Of a DNA stretch of 64,000 bases, positions 40,409 to 49,299 are shown piece after piece (within the stretch, counting starts at the first letter, position 1; every line of letters starts with the position of its first letter). The translations under genes were made by a program, and so were the position numbers. The DNA is from Epithemia pelagica. Lineage: Eukaryota > Bacillariophyta > Bacillariophyceae > Surirellales > Surirellaceae. The stretch is taken from assembly GCA_946965045.2 (NCBI GenBank), contig OX337229.1, positions 1,364,001-1,428,000 of the forward strand. Direction: 5' to 3'. The notes below the pieces were generated by a model that worked only from the letters and a program-made list of their open reading frames with translations, was not told the origin of the DNA and searched no databases.

Positions 40409-42223
40409 ATGGCAAACAAGAAGGAACCCGTTCCAGTCGAAACGAGACGTCCTCCTCCACAACAACAAGAACAACAACAAGGACATGGTCGTCATTCGCA
40501 GTATCGTCGTCGCCATCGTCGGTGTTCAATGATCGCTGCAATTCTTTTTTCTCAATGTTTGTTTCATTCTTTGGTGTCCTTTAGGTCCCAACCACCACAC
40601 ATTCATACTTCGATAGTAACGACTGGTACTACTGTCGACCTTAATCGGCAACGAGAAGAAGAAGAAGAACACAAACGACTAGTAGAGGACACTTATGGCG
40701 AGGACCACCCGAATCGGCTAGTACAACGACAAGAAGGTTCTGTCGACACTAGTAGTACCCAGAAGCCAAAGAATTCCAGCACCGACGACAAGAAAGACCA
40801 CAATCACGCCACTCTTGTCGGGGTCATACAGGACGAGAAACAGTCGACGCCAAAGTTGGAACCAGCCATTGCAAACAAACGCTTTCATGAGTTTCCCATT
40901 GCCGAGTTTCACCAATCGAAGCTCAAGGGCCGAAAACTCTATACATCCGCCTTTGAAGAAGCGACGGTTCTAAATGCCTCGTCCTCGTCTTGGTTTGTGC
41001 CTCAAAAGCACTGTCTTCCGCTTCAGGATCGAAGCAATGCGTCGTGTTGTGCGGAAACAGTGGCCATTTCGTTGGACCAAGACGATCATCACATTATCAA
41101 TACGGCCGACAGTTTGGATATTGCCGATTTGTCTTTGGAAAAATATGGCGATCGCAATGGACTTCGTTTCTTTTCCACACAAGGCAAACAACAGCTGGGT
41201 CTTGACACGTCGGTATTTCCCTGCTTGCAACCGGGTACTATTTTTCACATTGACAATCATGGCAATTTGCTCGATGAATTTTTTATTCAGCTTTTGCCAA
41301 ACATCACTGTCCCCTTTGTGATTCTGACAACCAAATCCGATGCGGATTCGCCCTTCAGATTTGGCGAACGATTGGGGACGGAACCGAAATTGCTCAAATG
41401 GTATGGACAATCACCATTACTGACCAATATCCCCAAGAATGAACACTACGACCTTGCCGTGAGCAAACTCGAGAGTTTTCCGTTGGGACTCACCGTCAGG
41501 TTTGAACAAAGTCGACTCTTGAATCGGTATTTGGAATTGAGGAACTACACCAATCCCTTTTCGGGTGTCCAACTGGAACGATGGACCAACGCAAGTGTCT
41601 GGAAGGTGTTGGATAATCCCAATGCCACGTCGGGAGCCATTGACAATGCATTTTACGACACTCTCTTTGTCAAATTTGGTGTCAATGGAAACTCCCAACC
41701 GTGGCGACGGCCGCTGTGGGATTATTTGTGTGACACTGTCTCAGCCAACCCAAGACGTGATTCTATTTCGTGTAATTCCAGCCAAACGTCGACTCTGGAA
41801 ATTTACCGAGCCGGATCCCCGTATTTGTTTGGCATGAGCCCCATGGGTATGGGATGGGATTGCTATCGAACCTACGAATTGTTGATCTTGGGTATCATTC
41901 CCATTGTTCCGGCTCGACCGGGCGGGACTCACCGACAGTTTGAGAACTTGCCCGTGCTCGAATTCAACATGTCGGCCATACCCAACATGTCCAAGCGACA
42001 ATTGTTGCAAGAAATGCGCGACTATATCCAGAGCGATGCCTTTGTCAAGGCTGATTTTGCCAAGGGATGGGAACGCTTGTTTTTACGGTATCGGAGGCGG
42101 CACGTTTTGAAAACGACCGGTCGGGACAAGGATATTGTGGTGGATCCCCATACCGGTCGTGAGTTTTATCAGGCATGGAGATATTCCGTCGTACAGGGCT
42201 CTTTTGCTAGTAGCGACAAATAA
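40409..42223 (+). CDS. Type II membrane glycosyltransferase, exostosin-like (GT47-type C-terminus)
   Basis: 604 residues from the ATG at 40409: a short basic, Gln-rich cytosolic tail, one membrane segment (SMIAAILFSQCLFHSLVSF), a polar stem, and a lumenal domain. Near the C-terminus, PYLFGMSPMGMGWDCYRTYELL followed by GIIPIVPARPGG resembles the nucleotide-sugar-binding helix shared by exostosin-like and related Golgi transferases (SP-G-G-D-x-x-R-x-YE-x-L-x-x-G-x-IPI). FENLPVLEF follows, as in that group. Several N-glycosylation sites (NITV, NYTN, NATS) fit a lumenal location. Sugar and acceptor are unknown. The same frame stays open upstream to an ATG at 39962, which would add 149 residues before the membrane segment; the shorter start gives normal Golgi topology. 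Confidence 0.7.
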   Translation: MANKKEPVPVETRRPPPQQQEQQQGHGRHSQYRRRHRRCSMIAAILFSQCLFHSLVSFRSQPPHIHTSIVTTGTTVDLNRQREEEEEHKRLVEDTYGEDHPNRLVQRQEGSVDTSSTQKPKNSSTDDKKDHNHATLVGVIQDEKQSTPKLEPAIANKRFHEFPIAEFHQSKLKGRKLYTSAFEEATVLNASSSSWFVPQKHCLPLQDRSNASCCAETVAISLDQDDHHIINTADSLDIADLSLEKYGDRNGLRFFSTQGKQQLGLDTSVFPCLQPGTIFHIDNHGNLLDEFFIQLLPNITVPFVILTTKSDADSPFRFGERLGTEPKLLKWYGQSPLLTNIPKNEHYDLAVSKLESFPLGLTVRFEQSRLLNRYLELRNYTNPFSGVQLERWTNASVWKVLDNPNATSGAIDNAFYDTLFVKFGVNGNSQPWRRPLWDYLCDTVSANPRRDSISCNSSQTSTLEIYRAGSPYLFGMSPMGMGWDCYRTYELLILGIIPIVPARPGGTHRQFENLPVLEFNMSAIPNMSKRQLLQEMRDYIQSDAFVKADFAKGWERLFLRYRRRHVLKTTGRDKDIVVDPHTGREFYQAWRYSVVQGSFASSDK

Positions 42224-42389
42224 CGAGAGGAGATTGGAGGATATTATCCTTATGGATACTATAGCTCCCTAGCTACTAGGAGTAGAGTAGAGGGTACTCC
42301 TAGCTATAGGTTGCAACGAAGCCCGTACTAGGAGTACTAGGAGTAGATTGCAAGATTCTCCTTCAGACTACGTTCGAGTAATTCATTAA
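42224..42389. repeat. CTAG-rich palindromic repeat cluster downstream of the glycosyltransferase
   Basis: 42255-42350 contains repeated words: ctagctactaggagtag, tactcctagctata, and tactaggagtactaggagta. It borders the left end of the truncated LINE. Confidence 0.75.
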
Positions 42390-45020
42390 AAGACAGCCCT
42401 GGTACACCTTACCGATGCCATTCAACCCCTCCTGCTCCAAGGAGGTCAGTACGGCATACAAGTACCCGGGGGAGTCGATTTTGTCGCCCAAACCACGGCC
42501 ATGGCAGTGCGACAATACATCGACCGAAATCCAACAACGACAGACTCATCAACAACATCAACAACAACCGAAAACCAGACGACAACGACAAACCCATCAA
42601 CACCATCGACAACAACCGACAGTCGGGCGAGACCGCCGAGCCGAGCATTGGTCATGCTAGATCTGACAAATATGTTCAATAATGTGAGCAGAACTGAAGC
42701 AAGAAAAATCTTGTTAGAGCACGACGAAACAACACCACTGGTCCCCTTGTTTGACCTGTTAACACAACACACCTGCAAGCAATGGTACTTCGACGAAAAC
42801 AAACAAGCAAAGTTTTTACGGCAAGAAGAAGGGTTCCCCCAAGGCTGCCCTTTGAGCCCGCTATTCTCCTGTCTCGTCTTACTGGCCTTAACAAACAAGC
42901 TGAACAAAGAACAAGCCAAAAGAGCACAACAACGACAGCGCAACAACAACCCACACGACGACAAAATGGGCGGAATAGGACACACCGCATCCATCATGGA
43001 TGACACATCAGTGTGTTTGCCCCACTGCGACGTCCCATGGTTCCTAAAACGTTTCGAAGCACTCGGTCAGCCTTTGGGAATCATTTTGAACAAAAGCAAA
43101 ACAACAATTCTTACCTCCACCGACGGTACACCCCCCGACACGCTAGACTCAACCGACAAACAGTCCCTCGAACAAGCGCTGTCGTTCCTTTCTCCCGCCG
43201 ACCCGGCAAAAGCCGAGATCACAAACGGGGTACGATTTCTCGGACAGCCTATAGGTTCGAGCAACTTCGCCCAGCAATACATCCAAAACAAACTGAAAAA
43301 GATGCATCACAAACTAGACTGTTTCTTGCAACTGCCAGACCTCCAGACCAAACACAACCTTTTCAAATTCACCATGGTATCGTCCCTGTTGCACCTGCTA
43401 CCATCCGATGTCTACCTGGCACACACAACAACAAATCCAAGAACAACGCTTTGGTCCAGCCCAACAACATTAGAGACAGAAAAAATCGTCGCACGCTTTC
43501 TATCAGAACTCACCTCGCTCCCCGAAACCGAGATCAGCACTTTGGCCTGCCTCATTGCGGCAATGCCACAACGACTTGGAGGCCTCGGCTACCAACAAGC
43601 GGCCACATCGGCGTACCCACGATTGCTAACCCAAACGGCACGAGCAATCGCCTTAGCAACCTCGAGAGAAACACCAATCCCAAAAGTCCACCAAAGGGAA
43701 CTTAACAATTGGAAAGAAAGCACCGATGAGTACATGACAATTTTCAGAAAAACACTTTCACTCTACGCCAAAGAATACGCAGAAGAACAATTGTACACAC
43801 CAAAGAGGTATGACCATACCACTCACAACAGACTACTCCACCACACAGTCCAAGAACATACCCTACCGCGCTTGGTAGCCGAAACCCCACCAGCACAACG
43901 AACCTTCCTCCCCGGTTTATTGTCGCCTCTCACCAGTTTGGCACTGTCCCTTCCTTTGACAGCAACACAGTTTCGCTATCCAAACAAAGTATTCCAAACG
44001 GCCATCAAAAGAAAATTGCGGCTCCCCTTGTTCGTGAACGATCCAACCCAGTCTTGGCCACAGAAATGTCGCTGCTCCAAAACCAAGACAATTGACCCTC
44101 TGGGAGACCATTTGTTCTCATGCACCTCCGCTTCGAAAACAGCCCTTTCGAATGCAATTCGAGACACCTTATTCGACGTACTACGACAACTCGCACCAGC
44201 AGCTGGAACAGTCGAAACCACCCACGACGTCCACGTTGAGCCACCTCGTTTGGCTCCGCAACACGAGCGAAACATACGGCCCGCCGATGTCGGAATGCTC
44301 CTCCGCAAGCCACACCGCAACGACCACTTTCAATACGTGGCAATAGACATCACCATTCCCCCGCCTCAACAACCTTTGCCAATCCACGACCCGTCCGACC
44401 ACAAAACAATAGCCACAATGGCATCAAGGGCGCATCACGAGGCAGCAAGGGCTAAGTTTTGTCGGGATCCACAAACAGCAACACACCTGCTCCACAACGG
44501 CGTTTATCTCTTACCATTCACCGTCGACCACCTTGGTTCCTTGGGATCCTTCGCCGATACCCTTCTATTCCCATCAGAATATCACCACCCAACCTTATCA
44601 ACAACCGAACCTCCGCCATGGAAAAACCCTTTTTTCGGAAAAGACGAAAAGAGAAGTAAATCACATCCAGCGGCCTACGCACTCTTCCAACAACTAAAAG
44701 AAGCCCCAAACAACATGCTTACAAAGGCAAACAGAAACACAAAAAAGTTTAGCTATCCAGAGGCTAACATATACACAATCGGACACTTTGCCAAAGCCTC
44801 ACTGGGCCATGCAATCATCTCGGCACTGGCCAATCACGCCAATAATAACATCACAGCGATAAAACATCACCAATCCAATCGAAAAACTCGAATCACACAA
44901 TTGCAAAATCTGGCAACACCATGTTTTGCACCAGTCACTCCGATCTACTCCCCGGCTCCAATGGCACAGTTCATCACTGCCACGGACACAACCCCACTCC
45001 TTTGCGAACTCCCCGCTTAG
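42390..45020 (+). CDS. LINE reverse transcriptase/restriction-like endonuclease, N-terminally truncated
   Basis: About 876 codons, with the first ATG at 42501. It opens with QGGQYGIQVPGGVDFVAQTT, the region before RT motif A. Then come LVMLDLTNMFNNVSR (motif A), EGFPQGCPLSPLFS (motif B), SIMDDTSVCL (motif C aspartates) and ILNKSKTTIL (motif D). Between the first two is a Thr-rich insert (TTSTTTENQTTTT). Near the C-terminus, CRCSKTKTIDPLGDHLFSC is a zinc-knuckle-like motif. It is followed by NIRPADVGMLL and VAIDITIP, the R-P-D...D pattern of PD-(D/E)xK restriction-like endonucleases in the R2/CRE/NeSL-type LINEs. No internal stop is present, but lacking the RT fingers the copy is probably dead. 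Confidence 0.85.
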   Translation, partial: KTALVHLTDAIQPLLLQGGQYGIQVPGGVDFVAQTTAMAVRQYIDRNPTTTDSSTTSTTTENQTTTTNPSTPSTTTDSRARPPSRALVMLDLTNMFNNVSRTEARKILLEHDETTPLVPLFDLLTQHTCKQWYFDENKQAKFLRQEEGFPQGCPLSPLFSCLVLLALTNKLNKEQAKRAQQRQRNNNPHDDKMGGIGHTASIMDDTSVCLPHCDVPWFLKRFEALGQPLGIILNKSKTTILTSTDGTPPDTLDSTDKQSLEQALSFLSPADPAKAEITNGVRFLGQPIGSSNFAQQYIQNKLKKMHHKLDCFLQLPDLQTKHNLFKFTMVSSLLHLLPSDVYLAHTTTNPRTTLWSSPTTLETEKIVARFLSELTSLPETEISTLACLIAAMPQRLGGLGYQQAATSAYPRLLTQTARAIALATSRETPIPKVHQRELNNWKESTDEYMTIFRKTLSLYAKEYAEEQLYTPKRYDHTTHNRLLHHTVQEHTLPRLVAETPPAQRTFLPGLLSPLTSLALSLPLTATQFRYPNKVFQTAIKRKLRLPLFVNDPTQSWPQKCRCSKTKTIDPLGDHLFSCTSASKTALSNAIRDTLFDVLRQLAPAAGTVETTHDVHVEPPRLAPQHERNIRPADVGMLLRKPHRNDHFQYVAIDITIPPPQQPLPIHDPSDHKTIATMASRAHHEAARAKFCRDPQTATHLLHNGVYLLPFTVDHLGSLGSFADTLLFPSEYHHPTLSTTEPPPWKNPFFGKDEKRSKSHPAAYALFQQLKEAPNNMLTKANRNTKKFSYPEANIYTIGHFAKASLGHAIISALANHANNNITAIKHHQSNRKTRITQLQNLATPCFAPVTPIYSPAPMAQFITATDTTPLLCELPA

Positions 45021-45062
45021 GAGTCCCACTTTACCATAGACAGTGACGTACTAAAAAAAAGA
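42390..45062 (+). mobile_element. 5'-truncated LINE with restriction-like endonuclease
   Basis: An open frame starts right after a TAA (42387-42389) and enters the reverse transcriptase in mid-domain, so the 5' part of the element is missing. The protein then runs intact to 45020. A run of A (45053-45060) a little after the stop could mark the 3' end. Truncation at the 5' end is typical of incomplete target-primed reverse transcription. The class differs from the LINE at 9-15 kb. Confidence 0.8.
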
Positions 45063-45409
45063 ACAAAAGTCAAAAGGAATACGCAATTGGGTGGCTGTTA
45101 CAAGGGAACCTGCCAAGTTCCAAATGTCATTTCCGCTGGAAAAGTTTGGTCTCACCAGCATCACACGTGGGTCTTATCTGTTTGGCACGTGGGACGGATC
45201 CTATCAGTGGTCGTTTCATAATTTTCAGCAAAGATACATCCTCAACCAGCGACGCAACGAGAAACTTTATTTCATCTGCATTCCGTTGTATGAAACTCTT
45301 GTGTTGTCACATAGCACACGCAGCATGATCCTCCCCGGCAAACTGAACAGGCGGAAAGATCCTTCCACACGATTTACTAATTCCCAGTTATCACAAGGAA
45401 CGACCTGGA

Positions 45410-46714
45410 TCATTTAGCATACCGGGCTCGTTTCGCTGCTCTTTCCTCGGGCGTGTTGACTTCTCGGAGAGTCTGACTGCATTTCTTTCGAGCCGTCGTA
45501 TTGTCGATTTCATACCAGCGATTGGTCGGCGCATCCAATTTCAGAAATCTTCCACCCCAGCCTTTCACGATATCCACAAGCTCCTGTGAAATGGGAGTTT
45601 TCCCATTCTTGTCAGCGGCGAGATACCGCTCTTGCATACTGTCTTTAGCTTCTAGATATCTCTTGTTTCCTGGATGGTTGTTCGTGCGCCCACCTCTGCC
45701 CAACAAAACGTCCGCTTCACTGGGTTCAACAAACATCTTTCCTGATGCATCTTCAGCGACAGGATTGTCTACGGGTTCCCGAGGCGGTTGAGGCTCCATA
45801 GCAGAGAGTACAGGAGCGGCATTCATCCGTTTCTTCAGGGGCTTGGAAAGTCTCTGTGGAGATTCATGTAGTTTTTGTGTTGCTTCTCCAGACCGATCTC
45901 GTTCACCGAAAGCGGCTGCAGCAGCGGCCAAAAGGGCTGCGTCGGCGGGAGTAGCTCCACCAGTGTTCGGACGGGGGGTTGGTTTCGCAAGACCTGCTTC
46001 AAGGCCTCCCATAACGATGGCGTTCCAATCACGTTTCTTTTTTGGCTCTTGCCCTGCTTCCTTGCGTTTATCCTGTTTCTGTCGAGGAGCTGATTTTTCT
46101 GCCGTACCCTCAAGTGATGTCTGAAATACTTTTTGAACGTCCACGTCTTGGTAGGGACCCAGCTCGCTGCCCCACTCACGACTTGTAAACAAACCGGCCA
46201 ATTTACCGGGAGATGTTTTCTTGTTTCCAGAGGAGGAAGAATCTTTCACAACGTTATTTGATTTGCTTTGAAGCGCACGGGCTGCACTCTGTAAAATATT
46301 TTGAATATCGGTGTCTTGCGTGTTGCACAGGTTCGCAACGACCGATTCGGTTTTGACGGTTGTCCCTGATGAGGATTTTTCATCTGCAGTAGATTCTTTC
46401 GCTGATCGATCAATGCCAGATTCAGTCTCGATCGAAAGTGGTGGTAAGTCTGACAAACCTGACTTGAAAAGCCCCTTTGCTGTATCTGTGCTCGCCAGTA
46501 ACTGGCCCACAGAATCGTACGTACTGAAGATTCTAGCGCTGCCGGAGATGGGCATTCGCGACAGAACCTCGGACGGCCTCTCTGGAAGAGGAGCCTGAGC
46601 ACCAGGTTGGACATGGTTTCCATTTTCTTCGCTGGTGCTGGCGGCTACCTGCGTGTCAGAAGCGACGGGGACCGGAGCAGTCGACGACATGGTGCCCTGG
46701 AAATCAGATTGCAT
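45410..46714 (-). CDS. DUF6824 domain protein (diatom-expanded family)
   Basis: 434 residues from MQSDFQGTMSS. Most of the chain is polar and probably disordered, with an alanine run (ADAALLAAAAAAFGE). The last ~115 residues form the conserved domain: EADVLLGRGGRTNNHPGNKR, YLEAKDSMQERYLAADKNGK, ISQELVDIVKGWGGRFLKLD, NRWYEIDNTTARKKCSQTLRE. This DUF6824 block is abundant in diatoms; its fold suggests a nuclear DNA- or protein-binding role, but function is unproven. The basic patch KKRDWN and the C-terminal AAKRARYAK may be nuclear signals. A longer start at 46894 lies in a region that is more likely 5' UTR. Confidence 0.8.
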   Translation of the reverse strand: MQSDFQGTMSSTAPVPVASDTQVAASTSEENGNHVQPGAQAPLPERPSEVLSRMPISGSARIFSTYDSVGQLLASTDTAKGLFKSGLSDLPPLSIETESGIDRSAKESTADEKSSSGTTVKTESVVANLCNTQDTDIQNILQSAARALQSKSNNVVKDSSSSGNKKTSPGKLAGLFTSREWGSELGPYQDVDVQKVFQTSLEGTAEKSAPRQKQDKRKEAGQEPKKKRDWNAIVMGGLEAGLAKPTPRPNTGGATPADAALLAAAAAAFGERDRSGEATQKLHESPQRLSKPLKKRMNAAPVLSAMEPQPPREPVDNPVAEDASGKMFVEPSEADVLLGRGGRTNNHPGNKRYLEAKDSMQERYLAADKNGKTPISQELVDIVKGWGGRFLKLDAPTNRWYEIDNTTARKKCSQTLREVNTPEERAAKRARYAK

Positions 46715-46894
46715 TACGAATATCCCAATCGTGCTCTTCGTAAGGGAGTGCGTCTGGAGAAACAAAAATTTTGTGTGGCATGTGCGCTGTCGCTGTGGGG
46801 CGCTGAAGTCCCGAATCCTGAATCCCAGTAGGAGTAACCTCAACCTTACTTCTCGATTCGCGACACGATTAAAATTTTCGCCGTCAAAAGTCAA

Positions 46895-47085
46895 AACCTA
46901 GCTAGGAGCACCTACCTAGCTAGAGAGAGCTTTTAGAGGAGTACTCCTAGCCTCAACTAGCACTAGCACAGAACAACCTACGATGAATGCCTACTGCCTA
47001 CTCCCTCTCTTGAAGCAATGGTATGTTGCGTTGAGCGAGGATGTGGCCTAAGAGTAACAATGAAAAGCCCCAAAAGGTCAAGGTG
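46895..47085. repeat. CTAG-rich palindromic repeat cluster
   Basis: 46897-46970 carries cctagctaggag, cctacctagctagagaga and gaggagtactcctagc. Same word family as the clusters at 15.7, 30.8, 42.3 and 56.2 kb. The rest of the spacer shows nothing. Confidence 0.7.
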
Positions 47086-48161
47086 TCAATTGTCACCCCA
47101 AGGACCAAACAGGGTCGCGGCGGTACCTCCCATGATCAATTTTCGGTCTTCCTCTTCCTCAATCCAAGAAGAAACTAGCTTTACCATTCCATAGGCTTCA
47201 CGTTGCTCAAGGACAAAGGGGAAGTCCGAACCATACATCAAGCGTCTTGCGCCAAACGCTTTCAAGAGCGGCAAAAATCTTTCGCGTCGTACACGGTCAA
47301 AAGGAAACTCATCTCCCAGGCGAAATAAAGCAGATATCTTCACGTATACCTGAGGAAATTTTGACATTTCCAGCAGTTTCTCAAAGTTGTCATCGTTTCC
47401 GACGGATGTGAAACCAAAATGATCCAATATCATTATTGTATTTGGAGATTTATCAAGCAATGCCAAGATATCATCATAATGAAGATCAAGGCCTTGAAAG
47501 CACATGATTCCAACTGGCATGTGCAGCTCCGCACATCGCTTGTAAACTGCCAGTCCAGGTCCATCCGACATGGCAGCCCATTTCTGGTCTCCAACCTTTG
47601 GCCAGAGATATGGATTGAACCTTACACCTACAAAGCCTGTTAGGGCTAGATTTTCCAACGTCTCGACAGCTTCTTCCTCTGAAAGAGATGGGTCGTGGAG
47701 GAGCATGCCTTTCAATCGACCTGGATTTGACTTCATAGCATCCGTAACATAGGAATGGTCAAATTTATGGTTGATTGGTTGCACAATTAGAGCTCCGTCT
47801 ACTCCATTAGCATCCATTTCCATCAGAAGTTCTTTCTGAAAACTTGGAACAGATAGGCTAGAGATAAGTATAGTTGGTCTCACGAACAAATTTTAAAACC
47901 TCGAGCATCAGTGCTTACCGTAGCAGCTCTGTCTTTCAAGGCGTCTGGAGGATCTTGTGCAAGAGGAAACATAGTTGATGATTCCTCTGTGTTTGCCCAC
48001 ACATGGAGGTGTGAATCTATGACTTTCGTTGATACAGCCATGGTCGACAAGGCAGAAGAGGCAGTCAGAGATGAGATGAACGCAAAGCTCAGGATCTTGG
48101 CTTTGGAACAAATCCTTTCAATTATACTTCGTGAGCCCCGTAGATGGACAACGACACCCAT
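47086..48161 (-). CDS. Metal-dependent amidohydrolase, amidohydrolase-2/TIM-barrel family (two exons)
   Basis: Exon 1 (47919-48161) and exon 2 (47086-47835) are joined across an 83-nt intron (gtaagc...tttcag), giving 330 residues. After a ~40-residue presequence comes VIDSHLHVWA, the HxH metal-binding motif of amidohydrolase-2 enzymes. Exon 2 continues with VDGALIVQPINHKFDHSYV, then TGFVGVRFNPYLWP, PVGIMCFQGLDLHYDD, TIMILDHFGFTSVG (metal-ligand histidine) and LMYGSDFPFVLEQ (catalytic aspartate). The family contains decarboxylases and lactonases such as ACMSD-like and gamma-resorcylate decarboxylase-like enzymes; substrate is unknown. The presequence (SIIERICSKAKILSFAFISS) suggests organelle import, with MAVSTKVIDSH as an alternative start. 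It shares a ~230-bp divergent promoter with the next gene. Confidence 0.83.
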
Positions 48162-48388
48162 GGCAAATGGCAATGGCAACACCAACTCCGGATCGGCTCT
48201 AAAAAACGAATGAGGGGGGAAGGATCTCGCTGGACTCGGGACTCGGGACCTTAAATTCCGCACCTTCTCCAGGGGTCCCGATTGACGTGTTACGAACTCG
48301 GAAGCTCAACACGTCACAAAAATGCGTCCACACCCACACGGTAGGGATACGAATACACAATCGTGCAGCGAAAAAAACTAAAAACACA

Positions 48389-48973
48389 ATGCATCGACCG
48401 GCAACAAACGTTGCGCTATCCTTGAAGTGCATCATCTTCATAGTTTATATCGTGGATGTGGCCTGGGGATTTGTTTTGCTCGCACCAAGCCTTGAGCACC
48501 GCACCTTCGAGTTCTTGAGTAGTGCTTCGGCTCTCATGTCCCAAGCCGACCCTGATGGAACGGTATCTTCTGTCGCCGTGGACGAACGCGCCGATGTTCT
48601 CAATTCGGACGTGGCTGGACAGTTTAAAGTCCTCACATGCTCGTCGACGTCATGTTCCAAAAAGAGGAAGCGACTGAATTTGGACCAATACAGCACGTTT
48701 AGTGCCTTCTATGCGAGAGCGTCCGAGACGAGTGTGAGGGTCGAAGAATCGCCATGTTTGGGTCGCTGTAAGCAGGCTCCCTGTGTTGCAATCGAACATG
48801 ATGACTATGATGGTACGGTTTCTTTGGAAGGAATGACGCCTGTTGAGTTTTCCGATAGAGTCTTTCAGAATATTATTGACGAGAATGACGTTGAACGAGT
48901 CTGGTCGTCAGTGGTAAACGCAGTTGAAGTAATGTCGGAAGAAATTGATGAGGACGAGGTTGAAGGAGTATGA
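48389..48973 (+). CDS. Thioredoxin-like [2Fe-2S] protein, predicted plastid or secretory targeting
   Basis: 194 residues. The N-terminus has a hydrophobic segment (VALSLKCIIFIVYIVDVAWG) followed by FVLLAPS, a signal peptide with a phenylalanine at the likely cleavage site, as in diatom plastid presequences. The mature part has FKVLTCSSTSCSKK and, about 40 residues later, ESPCLGRCKQAPCVAIE. Four cysteines in this spacing are the ligands of thioredoxin-fold 2Fe-2S ferredoxins (NuoE-like). The strongly acidic C-terminus (EEIDEDEVEGV) is unusual. The likely role is electron transfer or cluster sensing. The start at MHRPATN is preferred because it places the signal peptide at the N-terminus. Confidence 0.78.
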   Translation: MHRPATNVALSLKCIIFIVYIVDVAWGFVLLAPSLEHRTFEFLSSASALMSQADPDGTVSSVAVDERADVLNSDVAGQFKVLTCSSTSCSKKRKRLNLDQYSTFSAFYARASETSVRVEESPCLGRCKQAPCVAIEHDDYDGTVSLEGMTPVEFSDRVFQNIIDENDVERVWSSVVNAVEVMSEEIDEDEVEGV

Positions 48974-49299
48974 GGATGAGATCAACAAAGACGAAAGAGG
49001 AAGTTCTGTATTTCAATCTTTGACGTTCCGCACGGCACTCTACCAAAACTCTGGTTGACTCATCAGATTTGTATATTGCTCCATCCTTGAATGCCGAAGC
49101 TTGGTCTTATTCTTGTAAAGATCCGACTGCCCCCACAAAAGACGCGAGCACATGTATAAACTTTAACTTACTTTATAAAGCCTGCAAAGATTTTATTCAA
49201 ATTCTACCTCGACAACTACCCAATTCTAATCCGAAAGGACAACCACATCTGTCTGGCAATACTTTTGAACCATTTTCCAGACGCAATGTCGCGCCCTGC

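Noticed and set aside
42501-45020. Functional stand-alone reverse transcriptase gene
   Set aside because: The open frame begins inside the RT domain directly after a stop, so it is better read as a 5'-truncated LINE.
45091-45417. 108-codon plus-strand open frame between the truncated LINE and the DUF6824 gene
   Set aside because: No family features or motifs, partly overlaps the 3' end of the DUF6824 gene, and composition resembles non-coding DNA.
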